Shown here one piece after another: positions 25,382 through 37,400 of a stretch of DNA of 64,000 bases. The stretch spans positions 21,972,603 to 22,036,602 of the forward strand of contig HG738137.1 in assembly GCA_000499405.2 (NCBI GenBank), written 5' to 3'. The translations under genes were made by a program, and so were the position numbers. Position 1 is the stretch's first letter; each line of letters starts with the position of its first letter. This DNA is from Onchocerca volvulus (lineage: Eukaryota > Nematoda > Chromadorea > Rhabditida > Onchocercidae). Below the pieces are notes generated by a model, which saw nothing but the letters and a program-made list of their open reading frames with translations, searched no databases and was not told the DNA's origin.

Positions 25382-28300
25382 CTATCGAACATGTTTTCGA
25401 ACACAATGGAACGAATATAAAGCAACTGATTTGTTAACTGTTTTAATGGGAATATGGTAACCATTCTCTGTTTCATGTGCGTATGGAGCAAATTTTGAAG
25501 GCATCTGGAATGAGCTGAATTCAAATTTAAGATATAAAAATGAAGATTCAAATTTCACGTTTTGTATTACCATATAAATAAATAATTATCTCCTCATCTC
25601 ACAATAAAATCTTATCAGTAAAGTATATCTAATGAATAAGAAATGGGGTATATCATTCAATGAGAATGACAATATTATCTTAAAAAAGAGAAAAACTTTT
25701 CAAATAACTGCAAACTCACAATTATATTTCTATTATCCAAGCGCACAGCTCTCTTTTCCACCCATTTATCGAATAACGACTGACTCGATTGAGTTAACAT
25801 ATTGCGATGATTTATAAAAGAATCGTTTGTCAAAAAGTAAGCATTTATCCCAAGCTCCATAACTGCTAGCAATACAAATAAGTCATCATTACTCCTAAAA
25901 AAAAAAAAAAGAAAAAAAAACTTTTACGATAAGTGTCCAATGAAACTGTTGACTGAGCCTCAAAGTGGAAAATTTACTGTTTCCAATATATAAACTCAAA
26001 CTAGGACTATTTAGGCAGCCTAAAATTTTGAAACTAGTATTATTAATCAAGTAAAAATAAAAGAATGATTAAAACTATGTTTAAAAAATATGGCTGATGC
26101 ATTTTCTGGAAGTAGAATTTCACTTCCTGAAGAAGTTGGAACTGTATGCTTAAGATAAACAACGAAGAAGTCTCACTCAGAAAACAAGACTATCAAAGTT
26201 GGATTCTCTTTTGAAAAAAAATCATACATCCTATGGCAGAAGAATGCTGACAAGCGAGTGTTGCTGAACTTATCATGTTTATTCCATATACGATTGGTAT
26301 CGCCACCTTTTCGTACAATAAGTAGTACATTAGCAAACATATTCAATGCTTTTTGTAACACTTCGTCAATCCCATACCCTGATCTCACACTATTGATACC
26401 AGTATATAAAACATTAAGCGCATCGACAACTAGTAATTTTCGATCCTAAAAAGTTTGTTATGAGGAAAAAGAGTGACCAAAAGTTTGTTTTAATCGTTAA
26501 ATGAGTCAATTGTATTTCTTTCTAATATGACACATACAATCCTACTGTTTTGCAAAAAAACTCTCAGTGCGAATTTTTAATAAATTTATTTATTAATATT
26601 TTCACTTCTGCAGTTGCCTTTTTAAAGAACAATAAGCGTAAAATGATGAATGCTGAGGATCTTTTAATGAAAAGAGAAACAAGTAATACAAACAACTAAA
26701 AATTGAGATAAAAAAATGAGGACTTGAGAGTGTTGCCCTGAGAGAGAATCCTTAATAACAATTTCAAATATGAAATAAAAGCAAACTTCAAGAGGCCTTA
26801 TTTCTCGCTTTATATGCTTCCTTAAATTTGAAATTTCTTGATCTGTAGCACTGGAGAATAATTGCATATCATCAAACAAATATTTCCTGGAATAAATTTA
26901 TTTTGACATAATTTTAAATTATTTCAACTGAAACATAGCTGCTTTAATATTACCACTCATTAGTTTGATTAACGAAAAAACTCTGAAATGATATCAATTG
27001 AATTACTTAAATTGTAACATACTCTGGATGACTGCATCATAGTAATACATGTATTCAGGCCAAGAAATTTAGCTTTTAAAGTGAAAGAACAGATCATGAA
27101 ATAGAACACTTACATTATTTCATTCCTAAGTAAGCTAAATTCCATTTTTGATAAATCTTCATTTTTCTTAAATTTATCCCCACAAATGCAACAATCTCCA
27201 TTATCCGATACAGTAGTGTTTCTGATATCCCAATATTTTGACTGACTGCAAAGTAAAACAAGACAAAGACGAGAATCTATTAAGTTTTCAAAATACACAG
27301 ATTTATATTCCGAAGTGAACTAGCTGCAAAAAAAAAAAAGAAAACTGTTCTAAAACAATATTTCACAGTTCAAAAGTCTCAAAAGAGCAATTCGATCGAA
27401 TCAGTGAATGCCAATTAGTACTAAAAAACATTTTTATGAAACAATTTGCTATCTTAAATTGCATTACAGTATCACAGCAAAAATTCTGATTTCTCAACCT
27501 CGTTCTATGCAGAAGAAGCCATTTTGTATTAATGATCCTCTTCCTAACTTCTCCAGTGCCTTATTTTTTGAAATGCATTTTTCTACTAAAAAAAAACTAT
27601 TATCAAAAGTGAAAGAGAATTTGAACATCTGAGTCTTTTAATTCTTAATCAAACATTAATAGCATTATTCATGTGCACGATCATCCTAAGAACTGCTGTA
27701 AAAATATAAAAATTCTGCATATTATGGTTTGAATCGCACTTACATGATGATAGAATTGAAGTGCCATATATTGTCAGCTAATAAGGTAACACTGCACCGC
27801 GAGAGATATTGCAAATACGTGGAGGATACAGCTGAGTCAGAATTAGTATGTAAAGCAAGAACTCGTAGTAATTTGTCGTTTTTAAACAAATCATAGTCTG
27901 TCTCTTTAGCAAGTAATGCTTGGAAGAGGCTTATTTTTCCAAAACGAACATAATTAGCTGCAAGAATTGATGACTTAAAAATACATAATATTAGATGAAA
28001 ATGCAATTTAATAAAAATTAGTATGCAATGTGAGGAATCACAATGATTAGAACTGCTGAAAATGAACTAACATTGAAAAAAATATTGACAAAAAATATTA
28101 CCTAACAGAGCAGTGATAACTACAGAACGTAACATTAAGTTTGATGGCAATTTTGGTATAACATTCATAGGATAACAAGATTTCAGAAGCAGCAAAACAG
28201 TCGGTTTCAGAAAATATGGCACTTTATTCGTCAGGAGTAACAGTTCTCGATAAAGTTCTTCATCACATTTTTCATTGGCACCTTCCATATGAATACAAAC

Positions 28301-29390
28301 AAGCATTTCAACCATTTCAAGCACTATGTATGCTGGTAATGATGATGATGAGGAGCATAAGCTGGAAACTCATCACAATTTACTTTGGAACAATGTTAAA
28401 ACTTTAAGAATTAGCATATAGCGATAGAAATTAACAAAACCTTATTTTCTGATAAAGATTAATGATTTTGTTAGGGTATAAGCTACGATGTTTTTAAGAA
28501 TCCAAGAGATATGCTTTTCCCAGTTCGTGACAATTAGCAATAACTAAATAATTCATTGCAGTGATTAAATTTATTAATGAAAAGTAAATGAGGATTAAAT
28601 GCAATGTTAGTAAGAGAACAGAGAAAAAGCCGCAAAAACGAAAAATTTACTGTCTTAAAAGTAAGCGACCCGTTTTTAGATAACGAATATCTTTTAGAAT
28701 CCGTAATGCCTCTAGATATTTAATACTACCAAACATTTTCATACGTTCACAGAATTGCTCAACGGTAACGTCATGCAGCGCATCGTTTACACAACCACAA
28801 TGAGTTAATTTTTCAATATTTGTCCTCGGAAACTGTAACGAAAGTAAAACATCTCTTTTGTTTATCTTAAATCAATTTTTTTTTTTGTAAAAAAAAAAAA
28901 GTTGCATTTGATATACTGCTTTGCAGTTGCAATTCGATATAATATCACGATAAGCACAGATCAAATTCACTCAATGATATGTTAATTACTTTTCAATTTG
29001 AGGGGTTTCATTTTTTTTTATAGCGGACTTCCCACTGAATATCTCTCATCAATGTAAATACAAAAAAACTTCTGAGAAATATACACCATATACGAAAAGT
29101 GAAATGAGGCTTCATAAAAACAGTGCGATTCTCCGACAAAAAAGTAGCCAATTTTTCTGGTGCATTTCGCATATATTTCTTTAAACTTCTAGAAAATGAT
29201 TAGAATTTTCATTCAACGTTTCAAAAATTCTTTATTAAAAAATTTTATCGAAAAGTTAGTTGGAAAAAAAAAAAAGAAAAACTTTTGGCGATGAATTCCG
29301 ATTTCCACAAACATTGGTACTTTCGGATACAATAGAACTAGCCAATACATTACATGCCATATGAAATAAACGATTCCCACTAATATTCGC
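25382..29390 (-). CDS. prorp: PRORP/MRPP3-like protein-only RNase P (mitochondrial)
   Basis: Metallonuclease that cleaves 5' leaders from mitochondrial tRNA precursors. Nine exons from 28832 give 467 codons in phase: 28832-28651, 28361-28102, 27957-27744, 27245-27114, 26886-26787, 26445-26228, 25894-25720, 25504-25382. An alpha-helical, PPR-like N-terminal half (KYLEALRILKDI, VLEMVEMLV) precedes the central zinc-site half (CCICGDKF, then MEFSLLRNEIM), like the CxxC and PEEY segment of human PRORP. The NYN/PIN-like domain has the expected acidic residues: LLVVDALNV, SNDDLFVLL, FLTNDSF. The C-terminus has GYHIP and a late Cys, the other half of the zinc site. Further 5', 29188 to about 29054 and 29390-29283 look like exons, but two reading frames are possible, so the start and mitochondrial presequence are unresolved. 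It lies 383 bp downstream of COA6 on the same strand. Confidence 0.88.
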
Positions 29391-29772
29391 CTGCAATAAT
29401 TTATCATTATTAATTATTCGAGATTTAGTATCATATATATCAACATATTGGAGTTAATATGATTATTAATGATAGCTTTTTATTTATTATCGTACATTCC
29501 AAGCGAAAATTCTAAAAAATTGCAATAAAAGATATGAAATCATTATGGATAGTACTCGATACACTCAGTGCATTTCATTACTTCATTACCAGAGAAATTC
29601 TCGGAGTATTCAATCAGGACAAATAAAAATACTTAAAATCTTTGGACTACAGACCTCATAAATAAAAGAAATTGATGACTCGCTAAATTAAATTTCAAGT
29701 TTGAAAAGCCAACAGCCAATTCTAAAACTTTTCCGTATTCAACAAAAACTAAGAAAAATTTAACTCACTAGT

Positions 29773-30621
29773 CTAGAAAGATGAGGGAGAATTTTGCATC
29801 TTATCAGCATCATTCACTTCTGTAAGTAAGACTCCTTCGTCCACTAATTTTTGTTTGTACTTTTCGTAGTTATGCTTGCGAATAAAATGTGGGACCTGAA
29901 AAAAAATAACGAAATACTTCCAAACATTTTTGAAATTTAGAATATGATAAAATGAAATAACTCCCAACATTTCTTAAAACTCTTCTGTGCAATAAGGTTT
30001 TCAAACAGATTATTGTTAAACGAAGTAATATTGGCATTTGCGTTTTTTTTTTCTTTTTTTTTGCAGTGACTGCATTTATTTGCTTGTTGGACACTTTTAT
30101 ATTTGCTTGCATCTTCACCAAATTTTCGAATACAAAACTACACCCAAGTTTGAGAATGCAAGGAAGAGTTAACTCATGTGAACCGTTTGCAATACACTGT
30201 ACTCAAAACAACGAAAAAAATCGCCACAGGAACACATGTCGTGGATTTGGTTTTTTCAGCTTAGCCAAATAATAAGAATGGGATGAATTGAAATAAAATG
30301 AATCGAAATGGAAAAAACAAAGATCTCCGCAGCTACAATTATAATTAACTGAAACATATGACCAAATTTACATACTGAGAATATGAGACCTGAATTACTA
30401 GCCAACATATATATATTCTTATCACATTTTAATCAGGTCTATATCATATTGTCAAGTTTGTATACCCATGATGGAGGACAATCCTTCTCGAATTTTTCCT
30501 TCAACTTTCTACACTTGGACTCGCTATAAGTTTTATACTCCTCGCAGCATTTGAAATATTCGTCTCGTGACTTGTAGCACCGTTCCCTGCTCGCTTTTAA
30601 GCCAGCTGTCGCATCAGACAT
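29773..30621 (-). CDS. coa6: COA6, cytochrome c oxidase assembly factor 6, 92 aa
   Basis: Intermembrane-space protein needed for copper delivery to COX2 in complex IV assembly. Two exons (30621-30466 and 29895-29773) join in phase. The protein has the COA6-type pair of cysteine motifs, C-x9-C (CYKSRDEYFKC) and C-x10-C (CRKLKEKFEKDC), which form the CHCH fold, then PPSW and a basic tail (FIRKHNYEKYKQKL) like the CPQQW and KYF segment of human COA6. The start MSDATAGLKASRERC leaves only 14 residues before the first motif, as in short COA6 forms. It heads the COA6-PRORP-VPS45 series; the 570-bp intron also holds the SL1-like match at 30142. A small plus-strand ORF begins 190 bp away. Confidence 0.93.
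30142..30154 (+). other. 13-nt match to the 3' end of the SL1 spliced leader
   Basis: ACCCAAGTTTGAG equals the last 13 nt of the conserved nematode SL1 leader, as I know it. One base later an ATG opens a 39-codon frame ending at 30272. No donor GT follows, so this is not an SL RNA gene. It sits in the COA6 intron, antisense to COA6. Confidence 0.4.
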
Positions 30622-30811
30622 ATAAAAAAATAATTGCGAATTTGATGAAATATCTAGAAAATAACCTGATATGTGACAATAGCGAATCTGAAAAGTATCT
30701 CATAGTTAGAACAATTAGGTTAAAAAAGTTATTTTCGCCCGCCATCACTTCAAGGAATTCATTGACATCTCAGATCTCTTAACAATTCACTTCTCTTTTC
30801 ATTATTCCTGG

Positions 30812-31018
30812 ATGATTGCGGTAAAATGTATTTTTCGGGGCAGGACATCCCACCGAATTCGGAAATTACAAAACAAATACTATCAGTTGTATCGCCCTCC
30901 CACTGCCTCTCAACCAGCACAGCGCCAAACGTTACCAGTCATAAACGACCTGGTTGCTATGAAAAGTGAAATCCCACCCTTGTTAGAATCTCCTGTTCGC
31001 CACTACTTCGTAAAATAA
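30812..31018 (+). CDS. small hypothetical protein, 68 aa, divergent from COA6
   Basis: Open frame MIAVKCIFRGRTSHRIRKLQ to SPVRHYFVK with a basic N-terminus (R/K-rich, no acidic residue in the first 37) and a proline-rich centre (LYRPPTASQPAQRQ). The N-terminus could be a mitochondrial presequence. Base composition is clearly richer in G+C than the flanks, with codon-like use. Its ATG is 190 bp from the COA6 ATG on the other strand, so a shared promoter is possible. I do not recognise the family, and an extra exon on either side cannot be excluded. Confidence 0.4.
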   Translation: MIAVKCIFRGRTSHRIRKLQNKYYQLYRPPTASQPAQRQTLPVINDLVAMKSEIPPLLESPVRHYFVK

Positions 31019-31449
31019 AGAAAAAAAGGAAGAAGTCATCGGGGATGATGGAGTGAGAAAAGCAACTGAAGGAAATACTTTAGGGAAGATCATTCAATAT
31101 GAGCAGAAGCGAAGATTGGATAATATTTAGGTTCAGTAATCTGCCAGCAAAATGAACTATGTTGCAAATTTTTATCACCAAAACTAGTAAAGTTGAAAAC
31201 TGTCGAAAGATACAAATGGTTATGTCGGATGAGAAGTTAGAAAGAGCTTATGCAATGTGGAGAGAAAAATAATTTCGAAGCACATGAAACATTTCAAAGT
31301 AGTTCCTTAGATATATTCGGAAACAAATATTTGAAAAATGAATGAAACAGTCAGAAAAACCATTATAAATAAACCATACATTGTTCTCTCATATACCAAA
31401 TTGAACATGAACAAAAATAAACAAAAACTAAAAAATTTTAACAAATGAA

Positions 31450-34400
31450 TCAATATGAAGTGATATTAATTTCAAAAGGAGTATGTGGTTTCGCCTCTTC
31501 TGAACTATCTTTGCCTTCTACACGCGTTCCTCCAGCTGCAGCTAATGCCACAATTTCTTCCTGAAAACTATCAAAATTAAAAAGAAAAGAAAAGTAAATT
31601 ATAATCATCCAGCCATTTCAAACAACTTATATAGAAATAGTCAGATGCAAGTTCAAGAAGAATCAATATCAATTTAAATCATTGCTTGCTTCATTTGAAT
31701 TTCAGTAATTTTCCAATATTTTCTAAACTATGTAATTTAAATAACAATAGAAAAAAGCTGTTGTCTCGTGTTATTCTTAGGGAGAGCCGAAATAATTTAG
31801 GAGCAAAGTAAAGCGTGAGAAAATGTAGCGTCAATGCAGCATCACTTATCCCCAGTGAATCTCAAGACTGATCCTTGAATTGATAGTAAGACTGAACTTT
31901 TTAACTATATGACTAGATTCAATATCTCATCGTATGAAAGAGATAGTATCAATGTAATCAATATTTCATAAGGTAAAATTATATACTACATATTTCAGCT
32001 TAACAGTAAATGAACATATTTCACTCTTCAACTATATGATTAGATTCAATATCTCATCGTATGAAAGAGACAGTATCAATTTCTAAGCTGGTGGGTTCTG
32101 ACTCTTTGCTGAAAATAACTCTGATGAAGCGTAATCTGCAATCATACTTGAGCAGCTTAACATTAAATGATTTTTCCAAATGAGCTTATGTCCGACATCC
32201 CGTCCTGACATCACTGGAAAAATGCTCAAGTAGATGATGGTTCTGATGAATTCATATTTGCGGATGTAACAGTTCCGCACATAAGTAACGAATATTACAA
32301 AATGCAATTCTCTTCAATTACAAACTGTTCTTTATTCAACTAGAAACCTTCTCTTGTCCAGCCTTCCTATCACGGAGCATAATTATTCCACCCTGAGAAA
32401 GTGCTTTCAACGGTTTGTAGCGATTATTTTCAGTCATTTGCAAAGTTTTCAACTGTAAGCGAACAATACGAGCAGGATTTTGCAAAGTATAACTGGTGGG
32501 TTCTGGCTCTTTGCTGAAAATAACTCTGATGAAGCGTAACCTGCAATCATAAATGTTATCAATTTTAAATAAAAAATAATTACAACAATAACAAAACACT
32601 GAAAAAGAGATATCACAAAGACAATCTGATCTCTCCGGATCTTTTCTCATCATGCTTACTATTTCGAGTTACCAGAATAATTAGAAAGAAAAAATACTTA
32701 TAGAAAGAGAAAAAAGAAGCAAAAATGAATGCAAAAAATCCATATAATCCCTTTTGCTCAATGAATTGACAAAAAAAAATTTCTATGTAGTCAAAAAATA
32801 ATCATTTCATGCGGTCATCCTCCGATAAAAGCATATAGATGACGATAAAATCTTGCGAACAACCTGAAGTCACTTTAATGGCTGTAATAAAATAGCAAAT
32901 ACTTTACCGCAAGACTTATAATGGTTTTTTGAATGTTTCTTGAGCTTATATATCATAAAATACCTCTTTGACTCAGGCAATTTATGTTCCAAATTTGCAA
33001 CAGCTGAAAGAGGCACAGCAGTAACAGAGTCAGCTATCGCCGTTACAGCTGCTGGTGTACTGTCAACTTCCATTTCCTCCTCCTTATCTTTCTCTTCTCT
33101 AGTTTTAGCTTCTTCTTTAACTGCAGCAATGCTTGACCGATCAAGAACTGAAGATTTCTTCTTGTGAGTTACGGAAAGAACTGCTGTTTCCACCTATGAA
33201 AAATCGATTAATTTTTGTAAATTTGAATTTGCTAAAATTTAATTTAGAGAAAAATTTACAATCAAAACACGAGTTTTTCCCTTATAATACGAAATAAAAC
33301 TTTCACATTAACACTTTTTAGTGAATAAAATTAAAAATTTAAGATAACCGCTTCGAACTATATACTTGATTTACTGACCAGCTAATTGCGAAGCTCTATT
33401 TTTTAGTGGTGATTCTTCAGATAACTTTGTCATCATTCTATTGATTTGACATCTTAGACAGATATGTTAAAAGTTTTAGTTTTTTTAATCATATATAATT
33501 ATTAAAATACCTTTTCATTTTCTTCTTTTTTCTTTTCCTCCAAGGGAGGTGGATAAGCAAAGGTTGAAGGTTTCGCATTGCAACGGAATTCCGTTTTTGG
33601 CATCTGAATGGGATAAATGAAGAAGAGCCATGAATCTAATTAAAATTGAGTTTGCTGGGAGAAAAATTTCGAATTTAACTAACAGTTGTTTTAAAAAATG
33701 AAAAGGAAAATTAAATTTATTTTGTTTCTTTAAGTTTATCTATTGCGACAGAGCTATTGCACAATGCAATTAGCTGATCTTAACTTCATTCGATTCCTTC
33801 TATGGAATAATCCAAAATAATTATGATGAAACTTTATGATTTTTTAAATTAAAAGACATCGGAGTCAAACCAACTTCAAGATTTAGATTAAGACCAATCA
33901 CGCAAGTTGGTTTGAATGCTAACGATGAGAAATGTGCCAACGAATGCCAATACCAGTACTGCAGAAATACGAATGTTCCAACAACACTTGGCATGTCAGG
34001 ATGGCCGTTACGATTATGAAGTGATATCGTGACGTTACGACCACCAGCATCGATAATACCTTGAGCAAGAATTGCACCCAGTTTCGTAATTGAATCTTCG
34101 CCTTTCTCGGTTATCATCTAAAATAAAACAACAATAACTGAGAGCAACAGCAAAACATATGAATCAATAAGAATGGTAAAAATAACAATAACAACTATAA
34201 CAATAAGAAACCCACCATTAATGAAAAAATCAAAACTATATTATCATTTGATGTTCTGCTTTAACAGATAGTAATAATCAATTTGCTTACAATAATTATG
34301 AACTTAATATATGAGAAATGCAGAGAATTCCCATTAAATTTCATTGAAACTTGATCGTCTAAAAAAAAAAGATCCTTACCTTCGTCAGCGTTTTTCGAAA

Positions 34401-37400
34401 TTCATTCACTTTCGGACAAATTGAGTCCGTCTGCTGGATTAGGATGAACGATAAAGCAATGACAGCACCTTGCCGAACAAAATTTTCCTTGGCGCTCAAC
34501 AGCGGATCAAGCAGTGCGATAGCCTCCTGAAATTGTAATGAAAAAGTCAGAACTAAAACTGTAACACGTTTGAAACATTTCTGTAGGTCGTATATACCGA
34601 AGTCGTAAGCAGAAGGGAGTCAATTCTAAAAACTAGATTTACTAACTGTTCAAGAAAGCTTCATATGCTACGGATGAAATTTACAATTAAAAAAGATGAA
34701 TTGAGACATAGAGTCCATTACGATGGTTTCAAACTATCAAATTATTTAAAAATTCAAAAAAAAAAATCCGTTTTTCACGAACTTTTATTATAAGATTAAC
34801 TTTTTTTGACTTCACTCACTCTTGTTGAGCTTTCTGAAGAGTTCACGAAACTCGCTACCTTAATCTCTATTTTTTTTTTCACCTTTTTTTTTTTATTCGC
34901 GTCATGTTTACTACTTTTGAAGTTGATGAACAAAAGGAGTATGACAAAAGGTGATATCAATCGACAAAAATTGACAAATGAGTTAAGGACTGCTTAAGAT
35001 AATGACTACTTCAAAAAAAAAAAAAAAAAAAAAAAAAAATACTACTTTGAAAAATTAGGAATTCAAAGATTTAACAAATATAAAAATGCGTTCTCTAAAC
35101 TTTATGTATCATCATTTCAAATTCTATGTATTATTATCGACAGCATCATAACAAAAGATTTTATAATGGTTTGTATCTCTATTTGTCGTAATTCATGATT
35201 TTCATATAGCAAATCTAATCAATAAAATAGACTATCAATTGAATGACGGATTTCATTATGTATAAACTTTCAGTTAGAGCAATCCATTAGCAAAGTATAA
35301 ATGATCTGCTATCTTATTAAATCATACGAACAAATAGTTTTCCACTTTTTATTGCCTTCTCATCATGGTTAAAAATATTCTCTTAAATGCTATAAATACT
35401 ATTTGTTCTCTTTCATTATTATCGGAAATAAAATGCTACTAGAATGATGATGCATATAATACTGATTCAAAAACATACCTTATAACCAGATCCAGCACAA
35501 GAAATCCCTAATGCCATAGCAGCGCCATATCGTACATGTGGATTGAAATGTTCCGCTAACATGCCCGTATAACTAAGACACTGTTCTGCATCACTAAAAT
35601 TAAATAATTTGGTGACTTTTTTAGTTATTTGAAAAAATAATAGAAATAAAAGGAAAGAAATAAAGCAAAATTTCATTCGTAATAATACTAATATTCAGTG
35701 GCAGCCATCAACATCAGAATCTGCTAAACATAGTTGCGTAATTTTATCACCACTTTACTCAATCTTTCGATTTAAACTGTGAAGAAATTGAAAGCAATGT
35801 CTCAAAATCATTCACTACTCTCTTTTCTCTCATTCACCCATTAATAGTTCTTATCTTTACTTCAACTTTCCTATTTAAATAATTTGATCTTCATTTTCCT
35901 CTCCTATTTTGTCTTTAGAGTTGCGTTTCTTTAAGAATTACTAGAATTATATGATAAGTGTATTGAAAAAAATCTATTAAATAATATCTGAAATGCTCAA
36001 TAAATATTGAATCGCTCAATAAAATCAATAAATCAATAAGTCTTGTATATAAATATAGTTTTCTTCTTCTATTTATAAAAAACAAAAAATTCACAAAATA
36101 ATATGCAAGATTCCATTTAAATTGTAGATTGATCAGAGAGTCAATCAACGAAGCATCTTTATTCAATAATAAATCAATATCATGTACTTGTTGGCACTTA
36201 TTTAAATATCTATAGAATAAACATATGCTTGGTTTTGTAGATCCTGTATATATTCCTAATGCTTCTCATAAGTTTTTTACACCTGTTTTCTTTCATTGAG
36301 AGACAGCAAATAATCAAATGATCACTACTTTATTTGTCGTAGCTTTATTTATTAATTCATTTCGTCTGTCCCTTAACCAATCTTTATTCATCTTAAATGA
36401 AAAATATACATAAATGTAACACTGTTCTAAAGACTTTTCTAAACTTCCTGAAAAAAAATTCGATGCATCAAAACTTGCCACTTCTGTATTAACAATGTGT
36501 GGATACTGGGTTCACTGATTTTATTCCTAAGAAAAAAATGATTTGTAGATTAAATAAAATAAGGCTCCTTTTAGCAAAGTCTGAAGTCGCCGAGATTTAG
36601 ATTTTTCAAGTCTGTAAGTGTAGTACAGCAGGAATAAGAGAAAAAAATATTAATCTAAAAATACAGACAGCTATAAGGACAATGAACTTTTCTTATTGGA
36701 AGCAATTGCAATTCGAGGACATCCCAGAAGAAAAAAGCTTCATTTAGAACAGTCCATCCAAATCAAAAATATATATTTTATCAAGAAAAAAGTCAAAATT
36801 TGAACGATTGTCCGGAAATCAATGTAATAAAAAACCAGTAATTATATTTTTACTAAAATTAACTGTAACCTAATATCGCAATATGCAACCAGTATGAATA
36901 AAACTTTCATGTTTAATTTATGATTCTGTCATTCTACTAATGTTGTTGTCGTTATGATTGAAAATGTAACGTACACTTCTTAAAAATTGAGAAGCATCAA
37001 CAGGAACTGTAAAACAACTTGTCATCATAAGAATATTACCCTCGAATTTATTTCCGCATCTGGTAATAATGATGTTTTCATAAAGTTAGTACTGCAAAAA
37101 GAAAGAGCTGAAGTAGGTGAAACCTTAAATAAATCTTAAACATAGATGAAATCGTGAGGAAATTATCTATCATCTCATCTGCTGGAAAAACCGAAATATT
37201 TTTTGCAACATAGATAAGAAGAAATAATCAAAAATCTTTGTATTATAGAAATATCTTGGTGCATGTAAACTTTTGAGCTTTACGCTATAATTAATCATGT
37301 TGTAAAATGGGTACTACTATAATGATATGAGATAAACAACTTCATCATAAAAGCTGTTTCTGAAGAGATTCATTCACTCATTCAATCAATCCTTTGCTTT

